Positions 7,755 to 16,478 of a DNA stretch of 34,656 bases are shown in pieces. Source of the stretch: Pseudomonadota bacterium (GTDB lineage Bacteria; Pseudomonadota; Gammaproteobacteria; Burkholderiales; Ferrovaceae). Below the pieces are notes generated by a model. The model did no database searches and was not told the origin of the DNA. It worked only from the letters and a program-made list of their open reading frames with translations. Each line of letters opens with the position of its first letter. The first letter of the stretch is position 1. Location of the stretch: NCBI GenBank assembly GCA_021828745.1, contig JAJZDE010000004.1:1-34656 (forward strand), in the 5' to 3' direction. The translations under genes were made by a program, and so were the position numbers.

Positions 7755-9137
7755 TCACTGCAGGAGAAGAGTGATGAATTCTGGCGGACTATCTCCCCGT
7801 TTGACGAGCAATGCCACACGCACCGGCCCCTTGAGTTTTTCCACCAACCGGTTGAATTCCCGGACTGAATGGCACTCATTGTTATTCATCGAAAGAATCT
7901 GGTCGCCCTGCTCCAACCCTACCTGCGCCGCTTCGCCTCGAACTCCCGTAATGATGACGCCCTCCTGTCCCTCTCCCGGATCCGCCACTGCCAGACCCAA
8001 TCGGGCTGCCGGGCCAGCGGGGACACCCCCATGGATCGCCCTTCCGCCTTCGGCCTGAGCGATTTTTTCGGCGGGCATATTCCCCACCGATACGGACAGT
8101 GAATGCTCAGCACCCTTACGCCAGATCACTGTAGAAACTTCGGAACCGGATTTGATCGCACTGACGATGCGCGGCAGATCAGTTTGATTGCTCACCGTCT
8201 TGCCGTCGAAGCGAAGAATGATATCGCTGGGGCGAATGCCGGCCCGTTCTGCCGGAGATCCTTTCTGAACGGCCACCACCAGCGCGCCTTCGGCTTTAGG
8301 CAAACCGAAGGAGTCGGCCAGTTCCTTGGTCACTTCCTGAATGACGACCCCCAGCCAACCTCGGCTTACCTTGCCATGAAGGCGCAGTTGATCGGCAACC
8401 TGAAGGGCGACATCGATGGGAATGGCAAAAGACAATCCCATGTATCCCCCCGTCCGGCTGTATATCTGGGAATTGATGCCGATCACCTCCCCTTTCATAT
8501 CAAAAAGAGGTCCCCCTGAATTACCGGGATTGATGGGCACATCTGTCTGGATGAACGGTACCAGGGTTTCCTGGGGCAGAGATCGTCCTTTGGCACTGAT
8601 GATGCCCTTGGTCACGGTGCTCTCGAAACCAAAGGGAGAACCAATCGCCACCACCCACTCCCCAACCCGCGCTTTGGCAGGATCCCCGGCTTTGATAGTG
8701 GGCAAACCGGTGGCATCGATCTTGAGTAGAGCCACATCGGTCTTGGGATCGATACCGATGACTTTGGCCTTGAATTCACGTTTGTCGAGCAGTTTGACGG
8801 TCACTTCGTCTGCACCCTGGACCACATGGCCGTTGGTCAGGATGTAACCATCCGGGCGAATAATGAAGCCGGACCCCATGGAACTGGATTCCATGCCCTG
8901 ACCTTGAGGTCCCATTTCAGGCACGGGTATCCCAAAGTTACGGAAAAACTCGAGCATGGGATCGTGTTCAGGAATCCTTGAATTGGTTTCTCCTTCGGAA
9001 TGTGCCTTGGTGATGGCGCTGATGTTGACCACCGTATTGGATTCATGGTCCACGATATCGGTAAAGTCAGGCAGGTTTTCAGCCTGCGCCAGTCCCGTAC
9101 CCAACACCAGCAGTCCGAGCAGTAACAATCGTTTCAT
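7755..9137 (-). CDS. mucD: Periplasmic serine protease MucD/DegP (HtrA family, Do)
   Basis: This 460-residue HtrA-type protease/chaperone degrades misfolded envelope proteins. A signal peptide covers roughly residues 1-19 (cleavage after LAQA). The trypsin-like domain has the triad His104 (TNGHVV), Asp134 (KTDVALLK) and Ser207 (GNSGGP). Two PDZ domains follow (about residues 255-345 and 375-455). The ATG at 9137 overlaps the mucB stop as TGATG; a TTG codon directly before it at 9140 is a less likely start. It is the last gene of the rpoE operon and is followed by a terminator. The position after rpoE-rseA-mucB matches the Pseudomonas-type algU/mucABCD layout. Confidence 0.95.
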   Translation of the reverse strand: MKRLLLLGLLVLGTGLAQAENLPDFTDIVDHESNTVVNISAITKAHSEGETNSRIPEHDPMLEFFRNFGIPVPEMGPQGQGMESSSMGSGFIIRPDGYILTNGHVVQGADEVTVKLLDKREFKAKVIGIDPKTDVALLKIDATGLPTIKAGDPAKARVGEWVVAIGSPFGFESTVTKGIISAKGRSLPQETLVPFIQTDVPINPGNSGGPLFDMKGEVIGINSQIYSRTGGYMGLSFAIPIDVALQVADQLRLHGKVSRGWLGVVIQEVTKELADSFGLPKAEGALVVAVQKGSPAERAGIRPSDIILRFDGKTVSNQTDLPRIVSAIKSGSEVSTVIWRKGAEHSLSVSVGNMPAEKIAQAEGGRAIHGGVPAGPAARLGLAVADPGEGQEGVIITGVRGEAAQVGLEQGDQILSMNNNECHSVREFNRLVEKLKGPVRVALLVKRGDSPPEFITLLLQ

Positions 9138-10126
9138 CAATGTGTTTCCTCCGTTATGGTCATGGATTGTCCTATGGCGGTGACAACCTCTTGAGGAATC
9201 TCACCTACCACCACGATGCGGTGCTGCCCAACCGTCCCGGAATAATAACTCAGTGCACTGGACTGGAGTCGTGCCTGAACCGGACGAAAATCTTCCCCTT
9301 GTAATGGCTTGATGAATATTGAAAATGAAGACAATCCATCAGAAAATACCAGATGTTCGAAGGGCGCTCCCGGCACCGACGCCGACTGGATGGACATCTG
9401 CAGCACTTGGCCAAAACCCGAGGGCAAAGCCGGGATGCTCCACTGATAGGACAGACGATCTACCACAGGGGGAGGGAAAAAAACTTTTTTCCAATGGTTT
9501 GACTCTGGATAAGTGGATTTCAGGAGTTCCGGCGAAGTGGAGTCACCCTCGGAAACTTCAGTGAAGAGCAATGTTTCCAGAGGTTCATGGTGTTGATCAT
9601 AGGTCACCGCCTTGAGAATCAAATCCGTGTTCGCATCAGCACAAAACTCGTGATCGAAACGTTGACGGTCCCGTGCACGGAGCAAAATGCGCTGACAATC
9701 CCGTCCTGCCACACGATTCATCCCGACCCTGGAAATCTCGTAAAACCGGAGGTATTGCTCATAGGGAACTTCTATCAAAGCGGGAAAAAGACGCCGAGTG
9801 TAGCCTTTCTCGATGCGAATCTTATGTTGTACCGGATAATAGCAACGTGTTTCCTTGCCGTCTCGGATGATCTCTCGAGGACGCCCGTCCAGTACCTCGA
9901 TGCGGGTCACTTCCTCTCCGTGAATATGGGTATGCACGATCCTGGACGATTCCATTTCGCTGCCGCGCTGAACCACATAGGTACCACTGTAGGATTGATC
10001 ATGAGCTGCATGACTCAATTGACCGAGCAAAGAGAGAGGGTCACTGACAAACTCGGATCCTGCTTGTACCACCCCACAGACCAGCAGGCCGATGATGGGA
10101 ACAATCCCTTTGCCGAATGCCTTCAT
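9137..10126 (-). CDS. mucB: Sigma-E regulatory protein MucB/RseB
   Basis: MucB/RseB is a periplasmic protein that binds the anti-sigma factor RseA and protects it from cleavage, tuning the envelope stress response. The 329-residue product has a signal peptide at residues 1-22 (MKAFGKG then a hydrophobic core ending VVQA). The lipid-binding-like N-terminal domain includes SYSGTYVVQRG, and a smaller C-terminal domain ends near PQEVVTAIGQSM. I chose the ATG at 10126 because it begins a clean signal peptide. A GTG at 10156 overlapping the rseA stop (TAGTG) would add ten residues before it and cannot be excluded. Confidence 0.9.
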   Translation of the reverse strand: MKAFGKGIVPIIGLLVCGVVQAGSEFVSDPLSLLGQLSHAAHDQSYSGTYVVQRGSEMESSRIVHTHIHGEEVTRIEVLDGRPREIIRDGKETRCYYPVQHKIRIEKGYTRRLFPALIEVPYEQYLRFYEISRVGMNRVAGRDCQRILLRARDRQRFDHEFCADANTDLILKAVTYDQHHEPLETLLFTEVSEGDSTSPELLKSTYPESNHWKKVFFPPPVVDRLSYQWSIPALPSGFGQVLQMSIQSASVPGAPFEHLVFSDGLSSFSIFIKPLQGEDFRPVQARLQSSALSYYSGTVGQHRIVVVGEIPQEVVTAIGQSMTITEETH

Positions 10127-10155
10127 GATCGAGAAACGCACCCTTCCCGCACCCA

Positions 10156-10674
10156 CTATCGTTGAGCAATCGTTTGTGGCGTGTAATCGACAGTTTGGAA
10201 CTCGGACAGCGGAGAACCCTGCCGATGCAATGCGACGAAGGTCTGAATGTCCTTGTCAGAAACGCTGTTTTCAATCAAAGCAGGCGCGCTGGGTTCTTGT
10301 TGTGCGATAACCGGGTTGGTCGGCAAACCCGGTCGGAGCAAGGCCGTAGTCAGGACCACAACAGCAATGGCAGCGGCCATGGCCAGCCAGCGTCGTTGAG
10401 TCACCCCATCCAGCGGAACGGAGCCCACGGATGATTTACCGGGCACCAGCACCGTCGGTTCATCCTTGAGGGCCTGGGCTACCCGACCATGCAGGTGTAC
10501 CGGGGGCAACTGAGGATCACGCAATGTTTCACCAATCAAATGAAAAGCGTACCATGATTCCTGCAAGACTGGATCGCGGCGGCATCCCCCGAGTAACCGG
10601 GGCAACTTCTCGTCGTCCAACTCTCCATCCATGGCAGCGGACAGGCGCTCCAGTTCCATATCTTCCATTACCAT
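10156..10674 (-). CDS. rseA: Anti-sigma-E factor RseA/MucA
   Basis: This 172-residue protein is the likely membrane-spanning anti-sigma factor of the adjacent RpoE. The N-terminal cytoplasmic part carries LSAAMDGELDDEKLPRLL, typical of RseA N-terminal domains. A single transmembrane helix lies at about residues 95-113 (RRWLAMAAAIAVVVLTTALL). The remainder would be periplasmic, where DegS/RseP-type proteolysis is triggered in the family. The first ATG at 10674 has a GGGGAG site 6 bases upstream and overlaps the rpoE stop. A second ATG at 10668 overlaps that stop as TAATG. Sequence conservation is weak in this family, so the call rests on domain layout and position. Confidence 0.88.
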   Translation of the reverse strand: MVMEDMELERLSAAMDGELDDEKLPRLLGGCRRDPVLQESWYAFHLIGETLRDPQLPPVHLHGRVAQALKDEPTVLVPGKSSVGSVPLDGVTQRRWLAMAAAIAVVVLTTALLRPGLPTNPVIAQQEPSAPALIENSVSDKDIQTFVALHRQGSPLSEFQTVDYTPQTIAQR

Positions 10675-11405
10675 CTTTTGCTCCCCAAAACCTCCAGCAA
10701 GGGTTTCAATTTATGCGAAATGGCTTCCCGGGCCCGAAATATGCGGGAACGCACCGTTCCAATCGGGCAATTCATCATGGTTGCAATGTCTTCATAGGAC
10801 AGACCTTCGATTTCCCTCAAGCGAATGGCTGTTTTCAACTCCTCCGGAAGTGCTTCCATACTGTCGTTGACGGTGCGCGCCAATTCGCGGCTCAATAACT
10901 CCGCTTCCGGAGTATTCACGTCCTGAAGAAGATCATTGCCCTCATAGTATTCGGCTTCTTCCACCCCGATGGACGAGGGCATGCGACGCCCCTGATTCAT
11001 GAGAAAGTTTTTTGCCGTATTGACACCGATACGGTAAAGCCAGGTATAGAAAGCCGAGTCCCCACGGAAAGAGCCCAATGCGCGGTAGGCCTTGATAAAG
11101 GCATCTTGCGTCACGTCTTCCGCCTCGGCCGGATCACGAACCAACCGTCCTATCAGGCGGAGCAACTTGCGTTGATACTTGATGACCAACAATTCAAAAG
11201 CCAGTTTATCCCCATGCTGAGCCCGTTCCACCAACTGCTGGTCAATTTCCCTTTCCGTGGCCGTGGGTACCGGAATCATGGGTTCCTGAACCTCGGGCGA
11301 TCCTGTAGAGGCCTGCCCAGTCATGTGGGAAGCCAGGGATAACACGCGCGTAGACGTTTGGGGCATGGGATCATCCTTGTTGTCGTTTTCCATCCTGTCA
11401 TTCAT
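10668..11405 (-). CDS. rpoE: RNA polymerase sigma factor RpoE (ECF sigma-E)
   Basis: This ECF sigma factor directs the envelope stress regulon. Region 2 is clear (AEDVTQDAFIKAYRALGSF and FYTWLYRIGVNTAKN), as is region 4 (LSYEDIATMMNCPIGTVRSR). From the ATG at 11405, which has a strong AGGAGAAGGA site, the protein is 245 residues, about 45 longer than usual. The family-like sequence starts only at TEREIDQQLVERAQ. A second ATG at 11279 also has an AGGA site at good spacing and would give 203 residues, the normal length. Either start, or both, may be used. Its cognate regulators rseA, mucB and mucD follow in overlapping order. Confidence 0.93.
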   Translation of the reverse strand: MNDRMENDNKDDPMPQTSTRVLSLASHMTGQASTGSPEVQEPMIPVPTATEREIDQQLVERAQHGDKLAFELLVIKYQRKLLRLIGRLVRDPAEAEDVTQDAFIKAYRALGSFRGDSAFYTWLYRIGVNTAKNFLMNQGRRMPSSIGVEEAEYYEGNDLLQDVNTPEAELLSRELARTVNDSMEALPEELKTAIRLREIEGLSYEDIATMMNCPIGTVRSRIFRAREAISHKLKPLLEVLGSKRW

Positions 11406-11443
11406 GGACCATTTCCTTCTCCTATTGGTTCCCCAAGTGTGGG

Positions 11444-11449
11444 TATAAT
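11444..11449 (+). promoter_or_regulatory. Possible -10 element for the ETF-QO gene
   Basis: A perfect TATAAT lies 28 bases before the ETF-QO start codon in the 72-base gap between divergent rpoE and ETF-QO. No convincing -35 box is present at 16-18 bases upstream, so this is a weak call. The surrounding GGGTATAATTACTCCC is a near-palindrome. Confidence 0.3.
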
Positions 11450-11477
11450 TACTCCCTTTATTCCTCTGCCGTGATCC

Positions 11478-13115
11478 ATGACCCAAAGGGACAGTCTAAC
11501 GTATGACGTGGTAGTTGTGGGCGCAGGGCCGGCCGGATTGGGCTGTGCCATCCGCTTGAAGCAACTTTCCCTGAGTCAGGGCCAGGAACTCTCCGTGTGC
11601 GTCCTGGAAAAAGGCGCCGAAGTGGGCGCCCATATCCTCTCTGGTGCCGTCATGGAACCTCGTGCCCTCAGCGAACTCTTTCCCGACTGGAAACAACGCG
11701 GCGCCCCTCTGATCACCGCCGTCACGGAAGACCAATTTTTATTCCTGACCCAACATCGTGCCTGGCGTCTTCCCACTCCGCCACAACTCCACAATGCGGG
11801 TAACTACATCGTCAGTTTGGGGGAGGTATGCAAATGGCTGGCCCTTCAAGCCGAAGCCTTGGGCGTGGAAATCTACCCCGGATTTGCAGCCACTGACGTG
11901 TTGCTGGGAGCCGAGGGAGAAGTTCAGGGGATATTGACGGGTGATGTGGGACGCTTCAAGGATGGTCAACCCGGCCCCCGCTTTCAACCCGGAATGGAGT
12001 TGCGAGCTCGACAAACCGTGATTGCAGAGGGGTGCCGAGGGTCTCTGGCTCGCCAGTTGAATGAACGCTTTTCCCTATCTGCAAACTCTCAACCCCAAAC
12101 CTATGGTCTGGGGCTCAAGGAAATCTGGGAAGTGGACTCTCCTTCATACCGTCCCGGGCAGGTCACCCATACGGTTGGTTGGCCCCTCGATGCGAATACC
12201 TACGGCGGGTCCTGGGTCTATCACCTGGATGAACACCGGGTATCCGTCGGATTCGTGGTGGGGCTGGATTATACAAACCCTTACCTCAGTCCCTTCGAGG
12301 AATTCCAGCGTTTCAAAACCCACCCTGCCCTGAGCGCCTTGTTTGCAGGGGGGCGGCGGATTGCTTATGGGGCCCGCGCCCTGAATGAAGGAGGTTGGCA
12401 GTCCATTCCCCGGCTCAGTTTCCCGGGCGGCATTCTGATCGGAGACAGTGCGGGGTTTCTCAACGTCGGCAAGATCAAAGGCAGTCACACGGCCCTCAAA
12501 TCAGGCATGATCGCTGCAGAGTCCCTGTACGCACATCTGAATGCTACCGCGCAAGTGTCGGAATGCACCCTTTATGAACCGGCCTTGCGCACCTCCTGGG
12601 TCGGTCAGGAACTGCAAGCCGTACGCAACCTGCGTCCCGGTTTTCGCTGGGGACTGATTCCCGGCTTACTCCATGCGGCGCTGGATACCTGGCTTTGGCG
12701 AGGCCGTGCCCCCTGGACACTTGCTCATGCCCATGCCGACCATCAGACCCTCCGCCCTGCCAATCTCTGCACGCCGATCGCTTATCCCAAACCCGATGGA
12801 AAACTGACCTTTGATCGGCTCTCTTCGGTATTTCTGGCGCAAACCACCCATGAAGAAACCCAGCCAGATCACCTGATCCTGGCTGACCCAAAAATGGCCC
12901 TCACCGTCAACTGGGAGATCTATCGCTCGCCGGAAACCCGCTATTGCCCTGCTGGGGTTTACGAGATCATAAACTCGAATACCCCGGAACGACACCTGAA
13001 AATCAATGCGGCCAACTGTATCCACTGCAAGACCTGCGATATCAAAGACCCCCAGCAGAATATCCGCTGGGTTCCTCCGGAAGGAGGAAGCGGTCCCCAA
13101 TACTCCAACCTTTAG
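11478..13115 (+). CDS. Electron transfer flavoprotein-ubiquinone oxidoreductase (ETF-QO)
   Basis: ETF-QO takes electrons from reduced electron transfer flavoprotein, which is charged by acyl-CoA and related dehydrogenases, and passes them to ubiquinone at the inner membrane. The 545-residue protein has the N-terminal FAD motif GAGPAGLG (residues 15-22), the second flavin motif LIGDSAGFLNVGKIKGSHTA, and four C-terminal [4Fe-4S] cysteines at about 490, 514, 517 and 520 (CPAGVYE and CIHCKTC). Length is normal. There is no clear ribosome binding site before the ATG. Its stop overlaps the fchA stop from the other strand. The acyl-CoA dehydrogenase in the convergent operon is a plausible upstream partner; etfAB are not in the window. 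Confidence 0.95.
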   Translation: MTQRDSLTYDVVVVGAGPAGLGCAIRLKQLSLSQGQELSVCVLEKGAEVGAHILSGAVMEPRALSELFPDWKQRGAPLITAVTEDQFLFLTQHRAWRLPTPPQLHNAGNYIVSLGEVCKWLALQAEALGVEIYPGFAATDVLLGAEGEVQGILTGDVGRFKDGQPGPRFQPGMELRARQTVIAEGCRGSLARQLNERFSLSANSQPQTYGLGLKEIWEVDSPSYRPGQVTHTVGWPLDANTYGGSWVYHLDEHRVSVGFVVGLDYTNPYLSPFEEFQRFKTHPALSALFAGGRRIAYGARALNEGGWQSIPRLSFPGGILIGDSAGFLNVGKIKGSHTALKSGMIAAESLYAHLNATAQVSECTLYEPALRTSWVGQELQAVRNLRPGFRWGLIPGLLHAALDTWLWRGRAPWTLAHAHADHQTLRPANLCTPIAYPKPDGKLTFDRLSSVFLAQTTHEETQPDHLILADPKMALTVNWEIYRSPETRYCPAGVYEIINSNTPERHLKINAANCIHCKTCDIKDPQQNIRWVPPEGGSGPQYSNL

Positions 13116-13735
13116 GACAAGCGTGCAGTGACCACGCCCAAGGTGATCGCTGCGCCGGTACTGGCTGCCTCTTCGGCCGCCCGTACCTCCTCCAAGGCGG
13201 CATCGACGAAAGTCTGGTCCTTGATGGCAGGCACGTTGATCTGAACATTGAGAATGGCGCTGCGCAGAGCAGCCAGCAGCGCATGAACCGCCACCCCACT
13301 GTCACTGAGAACATTGCGATGTCCCTGCTCGGCCGAGCGGTGCGCCACAGCAAGACCATGCAAACAGGCACGAATACAGGACAGAGGCACTTCCGTCGCA
13401 TTCTGATACCCTTGCTGAATGATGGCTGCACGACGATCGATGGCCTCCATACTATCCTTGGGTAATTTGAAAGCGCTCATCAGCCCATCAAAAGCCACGG
13501 CATCGGCGCTGATCATGGCAGTGAATTCCTGACGCAATGCTTCAGCCTCCATGATTTGCCGTTCCATTTCCGGAATCAGCGTGTCCTGTCCTTTTTTGCC
13601 CGCTGTGACGCGGGCCACCATGGCAATCAGGCTGGCGCCCATGGCGCCCATCAAGGCCGCAGCCCCTCCTCCCCCAGGAGTCGGTGTTGCACTGGCCAGT
13701 TCTTCCAAAAAATCTGCAATGGGTTGAGTCGTCAT
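13112..13735 (-). CDS. fchA: Methenyltetrahydrofolate cyclohydrolase FchA
   Basis: FchA hydrolyses 5,10-methenyl-tetrahydrofolate to 10-formyl-tetrahydrofolate. The 207-residue protein belongs to the cyclodeaminase/cyclohydrolase family: it begins MTTQPIADFLEELASATPTPGGG, the family's characteristic N-terminus, and continues with AALMGAMGASLIAMVARVT. The ATG at 13735 has a clean AGGAG site 5 bases upstream; the longer open frame to 13837 overlaps mtdA and is not family-like. It follows mtdA by 49 bases, and the two catalyse consecutive steps, as in the mtdA-fch pairing of methylotrophs. Related cyclodeaminases exist (formiminotransferase partner), but the mtdA neighbour favours the cyclohydrolase. 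Confidence 0.88.
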   Translation of the reverse strand: MTTQPIADFLEELASATPTPGGGGAAALMGAMGASLIAMVARVTAGKKGQDTLIPEMERQIMEAEALRQEFTAMISADAVAFDGLMSAFKLPKDSMEAIDRRAAIIQQGYQNATEVPLSCIRACLHGLAVAHRSAEQGHRNVLSDSGVAVHALLAALRSAILNVQINVPAIKDQTFVDAALEEVRAAEEAASTGAAITLGVVTARLS

Positions 13736-13784
13736 CGTTACTCCTGAAATTGGTACTTCCCGCTCATGCGAGAAACAAAGGTTC

Positions 13785-14654
13785 TTAAAGAGGAGCGGCC
13801 ACCAAGGTACAGGCCCGCTCGAAAATCGCTTCTGCATCCAGCACCAGATCGTTGCTGTCGAACAAGCGTCCGATGCATTCCCGATGCAGGGTCAATTTTA
13901 GGGCTCCGAAGCCCAGGGGACCAAAACAGAGGACTCCATGGCGCAGAGTGGCCCGGTCTGTCATATCGATCCCGCCAATGCCCACAGGTGGAGAAGCATT
14001 GGCATCGGCGATCAGTTCCAGCCCGGTTGTCTGCGCCCACTGGTTTTCCTCCAGCATGGTCACGCCGGAGGCCCCAGTAGAAACCACGATTTCCTTGCCT
14101 TGAATACACTGCCCGCGACTTTCCAGATCGGGAGCAGCTGCAGCAGTGAGCCTCGATCCAAAACGTCGGTTGAGGTAGGCACAAACTTGCTGAGTCCGTT
14201 CCAGTTGACGGCCCGTCACGGTCACCTCGGCCCCTGCTCGACCCAGCATGATGGCAACCCGTTGTCCCACCGGCCCGGTGCCCCCAAGCACGATCGCCTG
14301 TTTGCCCACGACCGAACGCCCTTGAGTCAGCCAGGCCACACAAGCCGCTGCCGTCGTATTGGCGCCATTACTGTCGAGCATCAGGGAAACCCGAAACTTG
14401 CCGAAGAATTTGTTCTGGATAGCCGCCAGGAGAGATTCGCCAGCCACCAGATCACTCCCGCCCACGAATATGGCCGTATTTTTTTTATCCTTGGGCGCAC
14501 GGGTAAAAATGGCCCCTTCCACCAGGGGACCGACATTGTTGGGAGTGATTCCGCCGTAGGGAATTACCTGATCGGCACCGCCGTCATGAGCAACCACGTT
14601 GTCGAAAATGGACGGCAGGAGGTCCGTATCCAACTGATAAAGCAATTTTTTCAT
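13785..14654 (-). CDS. mtdA: NADP-dependent methylenetetrahydrofolate dehydrogenase MtdA-type
   Basis: This 289-residue enzyme interconverts 5,10-methylene- and 5,10-methenyl-tetrahydrofolate (or the tetrahydromethanopterin forms). The sequence resembles Methylorubrum MtdA rather than MtdB: KKLLYQLDTD at the N-terminus, then DGGADQVIPYGGITPNNVG, TAIFVGGSDLVAGE and LMLDSNGANTTAAA. The nucleotide-binding glycine motif GGTGPVG is at residues 124-130. Two ATGs in tandem (14657 and 14654) follow a GAGG site; the second has better spacing. It begins 8 bases after the acyl-CoA dehydrogenase stop and is followed by fchA. MtdA-type enzymes can work on both pterin carriers; the folate-specific neighbours suggest tetrahydrofolate here. 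Confidence 0.9.
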   Translation of the reverse strand: MKKLLYQLDTDLLPSIFDNVVAHDGGADQVIPYGGITPNNVGPLVEGAIFTRAPKDKKNTAIFVGGSDLVAGESLLAAIQNKFFGKFRVSLMLDSNGANTTAAACVAWLTQGRSVVGKQAIVLGGTGPVGQRVAIMLGRAGAEVTVTGRQLERTQQVCAYLNRRFGSRLTAAAAPDLESRGQCIQGKEIVVSTGASGVTMLEENQWAQTTGLELIADANASPPVGIGGIDMTDRATLRHGVLCFGPLGFGALKLTLHRECIGRLFDSNDLVLDAEAIFERACTLVAAPL

Positions 14655-14662
14655 CATATTCC

Positions 14663-16462
14663 TCAATGTATTACCGTTCCATCCCCCGCCATGGAGGAAC
14701 GCAGGGACTCAAGCAGATCTCCGGGAGCTTCGATTTGACGGGCCAGTACCAAGGCCTGGGGCAAGACATGAGCCGCGTGAAATGATACGACATTCTGCTT
14801 CTGTTGATAGAATTCGGCGGTCAATCCCCCTCTGCCCTGTGCGGCAACCCATGCACTACGTGCCATCCACCAGGCACTCACACAGAGACTGAGCAGATGC
14901 AGATAGGGGACCGCCACGCCCAGTCCCCAACGGGGATCCGCTGCGCCCTGACGCAGCAGTCGTTCGGTAGCCTGTACCGTCAATTTCAGTACTTCTGCCA
15001 GTGCCTGGATCACCGCTGTTCCGATCCTCTCACCCTCTTGAAACTCTTTCAGGGTCGCAGAAATTTCTTCGAGGAGTTCGCGCACAGCCAACCCCTGGTC
15101 ACGCCAAAGTTTGCGCCCCACCAGATCATTGGCCTGAATCCCCGTCGTGCCTTCGTAGATGGTAGTGATTCGGGCGTCGCGGTAATGCTGGGCGGCCCCC
15201 GTCTCCTCGATGAAACCCATGCCGCCAAAAACCTGCAGGGCCACATTGCTGGCCCAGACGCCCAGTTCCGTACAATGCCCTTTCACCAGGGGAGTCAACA
15301 GGTCCGAGCGGCGTTGTGCCCAGGCCTTGCGCTGAGGATCGGTTTCAAAGTGCGCCCGGTCGATCATCCAGCCCGCATAATAGGCCAGGGTGCGCCCTGC
15401 CTGCAGACGCGCATCCATGTCCACCAGCATGCGCAGTACGTCGGGATGATGGACGATGGGCCGAAGTTGGCTTTCCCCCGCCGGCACGCCTTGAATACGC
15501 GTGCGTGCGTACTCCAGCGCCCCCTGATAAGCCCGTTCGCCAATAGCCAAACCCTGCACGCCCACGGAAAAACGCGCCGCATTCATCATGACGAACATCA
15601 ACTCCAGACCACGATGGGGTTCTCCCAGCAACTCTCCCCAGGCACCTCCTTCATCCCCATAACTGAGCATGCAGGTGGGACTGCCATGAATTCCCAGTTT
15701 ATGCTCGAGGGAAACGGTACGCACCTGGTTGGGCACGGCAAGGTTTCCCTGGTCATTCAGGAGAACCTTGGGCACGATGAAAAGTGACAGGCCACGCACC
15801 CCGGCAGGCGCATCGGGAAGACGGGCCAGAACCAGATGAATGATGTTCTCCGTCCAATCCTGATCACCGTAGGTGATGAAAATTTTTTGTCCGGTGATGC
15901 GATAGGTCCCATCCTCTGCAGGCACGGCACGAGTACGCAGGGCCCCCAGATCCGAGCCCGCCTGGGGTTCGGTGAGGTTCATGGTCCCCATCCATGTTCC
16001 CGTGATCAGATTAGGCAGATAGCGTGCTTTCTGGGCCGCCGTTCCCGCATAGTCGATGGCTTCCACGGCCCCTCGGGTCAGCAAAGGCCCCAGAGTGAAG
16101 GCCATGTTGGCCCCATGCCACATCTCTTCCAGAGGTGCGGCGAAAATGGAGGGTAGACCCTGTCCGCCAAAATCCGCAGGGGCCGTCAGACCGTTCCAGC
16201 CTCCCGCCAGAAATTGCTCGTAGGCCGCTTTGAATCCCCGTGGCGTGACAACGTTTCCTCCCTCGAGACGGGCGGGCTCGTGATCGCCCACAGAATTCAG
16301 GGGCACCAACACTTCCCGGGTCAGGCGCGCTGATTCTGCCAGCACGGCATCGAACAATGCGGCTTCCGCTCCTTCTCCGCCCGGAAGGGCCGCCAAGGGT
16401 TCGAGTCCCAACAATTCCTTGACCACGAAGGCCATGTCATCCAGCGGGGGAATATAATTCAC
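14663..16462 (-). CDS. Acyl-CoA dehydrogenase, ~600-residue type
   Basis: This 599-residue flavoprotein belongs to the long acyl-CoA dehydrogenase group with an extra C-terminal domain. It starts from GTG at 16462 (MNYIPPLDDMAFVV), with a strong GAGGAG site 7 bases upstream. The FAD/substrate motif MNLTEPQAGSDLG is near residue 161, the second signature GGMGFIEETGAAQHYRDARI near 413, and the catalytic glutamate is in IYEGT (about Glu437). It would oxidise an acyl-CoA to the enoyl-CoA and reduce ETF. Substrate chain length cannot be read from the sequence. It sits between an RNA modification gene and mtdA-fchA in one tight operon, an unusual partner for folate C1 genes. Confidence 0.93.
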   Translation of the reverse strand: MNYIPPLDDMAFVVKELLGLEPLAALPGGEGAEAALFDAVLAESARLTREVLVPLNSVGDHEPARLEGGNVVTPRGFKAAYEQFLAGGWNGLTAPADFGGQGLPSIFAAPLEEMWHGANMAFTLGPLLTRGAVEAIDYAGTAAQKARYLPNLITGTWMGTMNLTEPQAGSDLGALRTRAVPAEDGTYRITGQKIFITYGDQDWTENIIHLVLARLPDAPAGVRGLSLFIVPKVLLNDQGNLAVPNQVRTVSLEHKLGIHGSPTCMLSYGDEGGAWGELLGEPHRGLELMFVMMNAARFSVGVQGLAIGERAYQGALEYARTRIQGVPAGESQLRPIVHHPDVLRMLVDMDARLQAGRTLAYYAGWMIDRAHFETDPQRKAWAQRRSDLLTPLVKGHCTELGVWASNVALQVFGGMGFIEETGAAQHYRDARITTIYEGTTGIQANDLVGRKLWRDQGLAVRELLEEISATLKEFQEGERIGTAVIQALAEVLKLTVQATERLLRQGAADPRWGLGVAVPYLHLLSLCVSAWWMARSAWVAAQGRGGLTAEFYQQKQNVVSFHAAHVLPQALVLARQIEAPGDLLESLRSSMAGDGTVIH

Positions 16463-16478
16463 GTCGGTTCTCCTCAAT

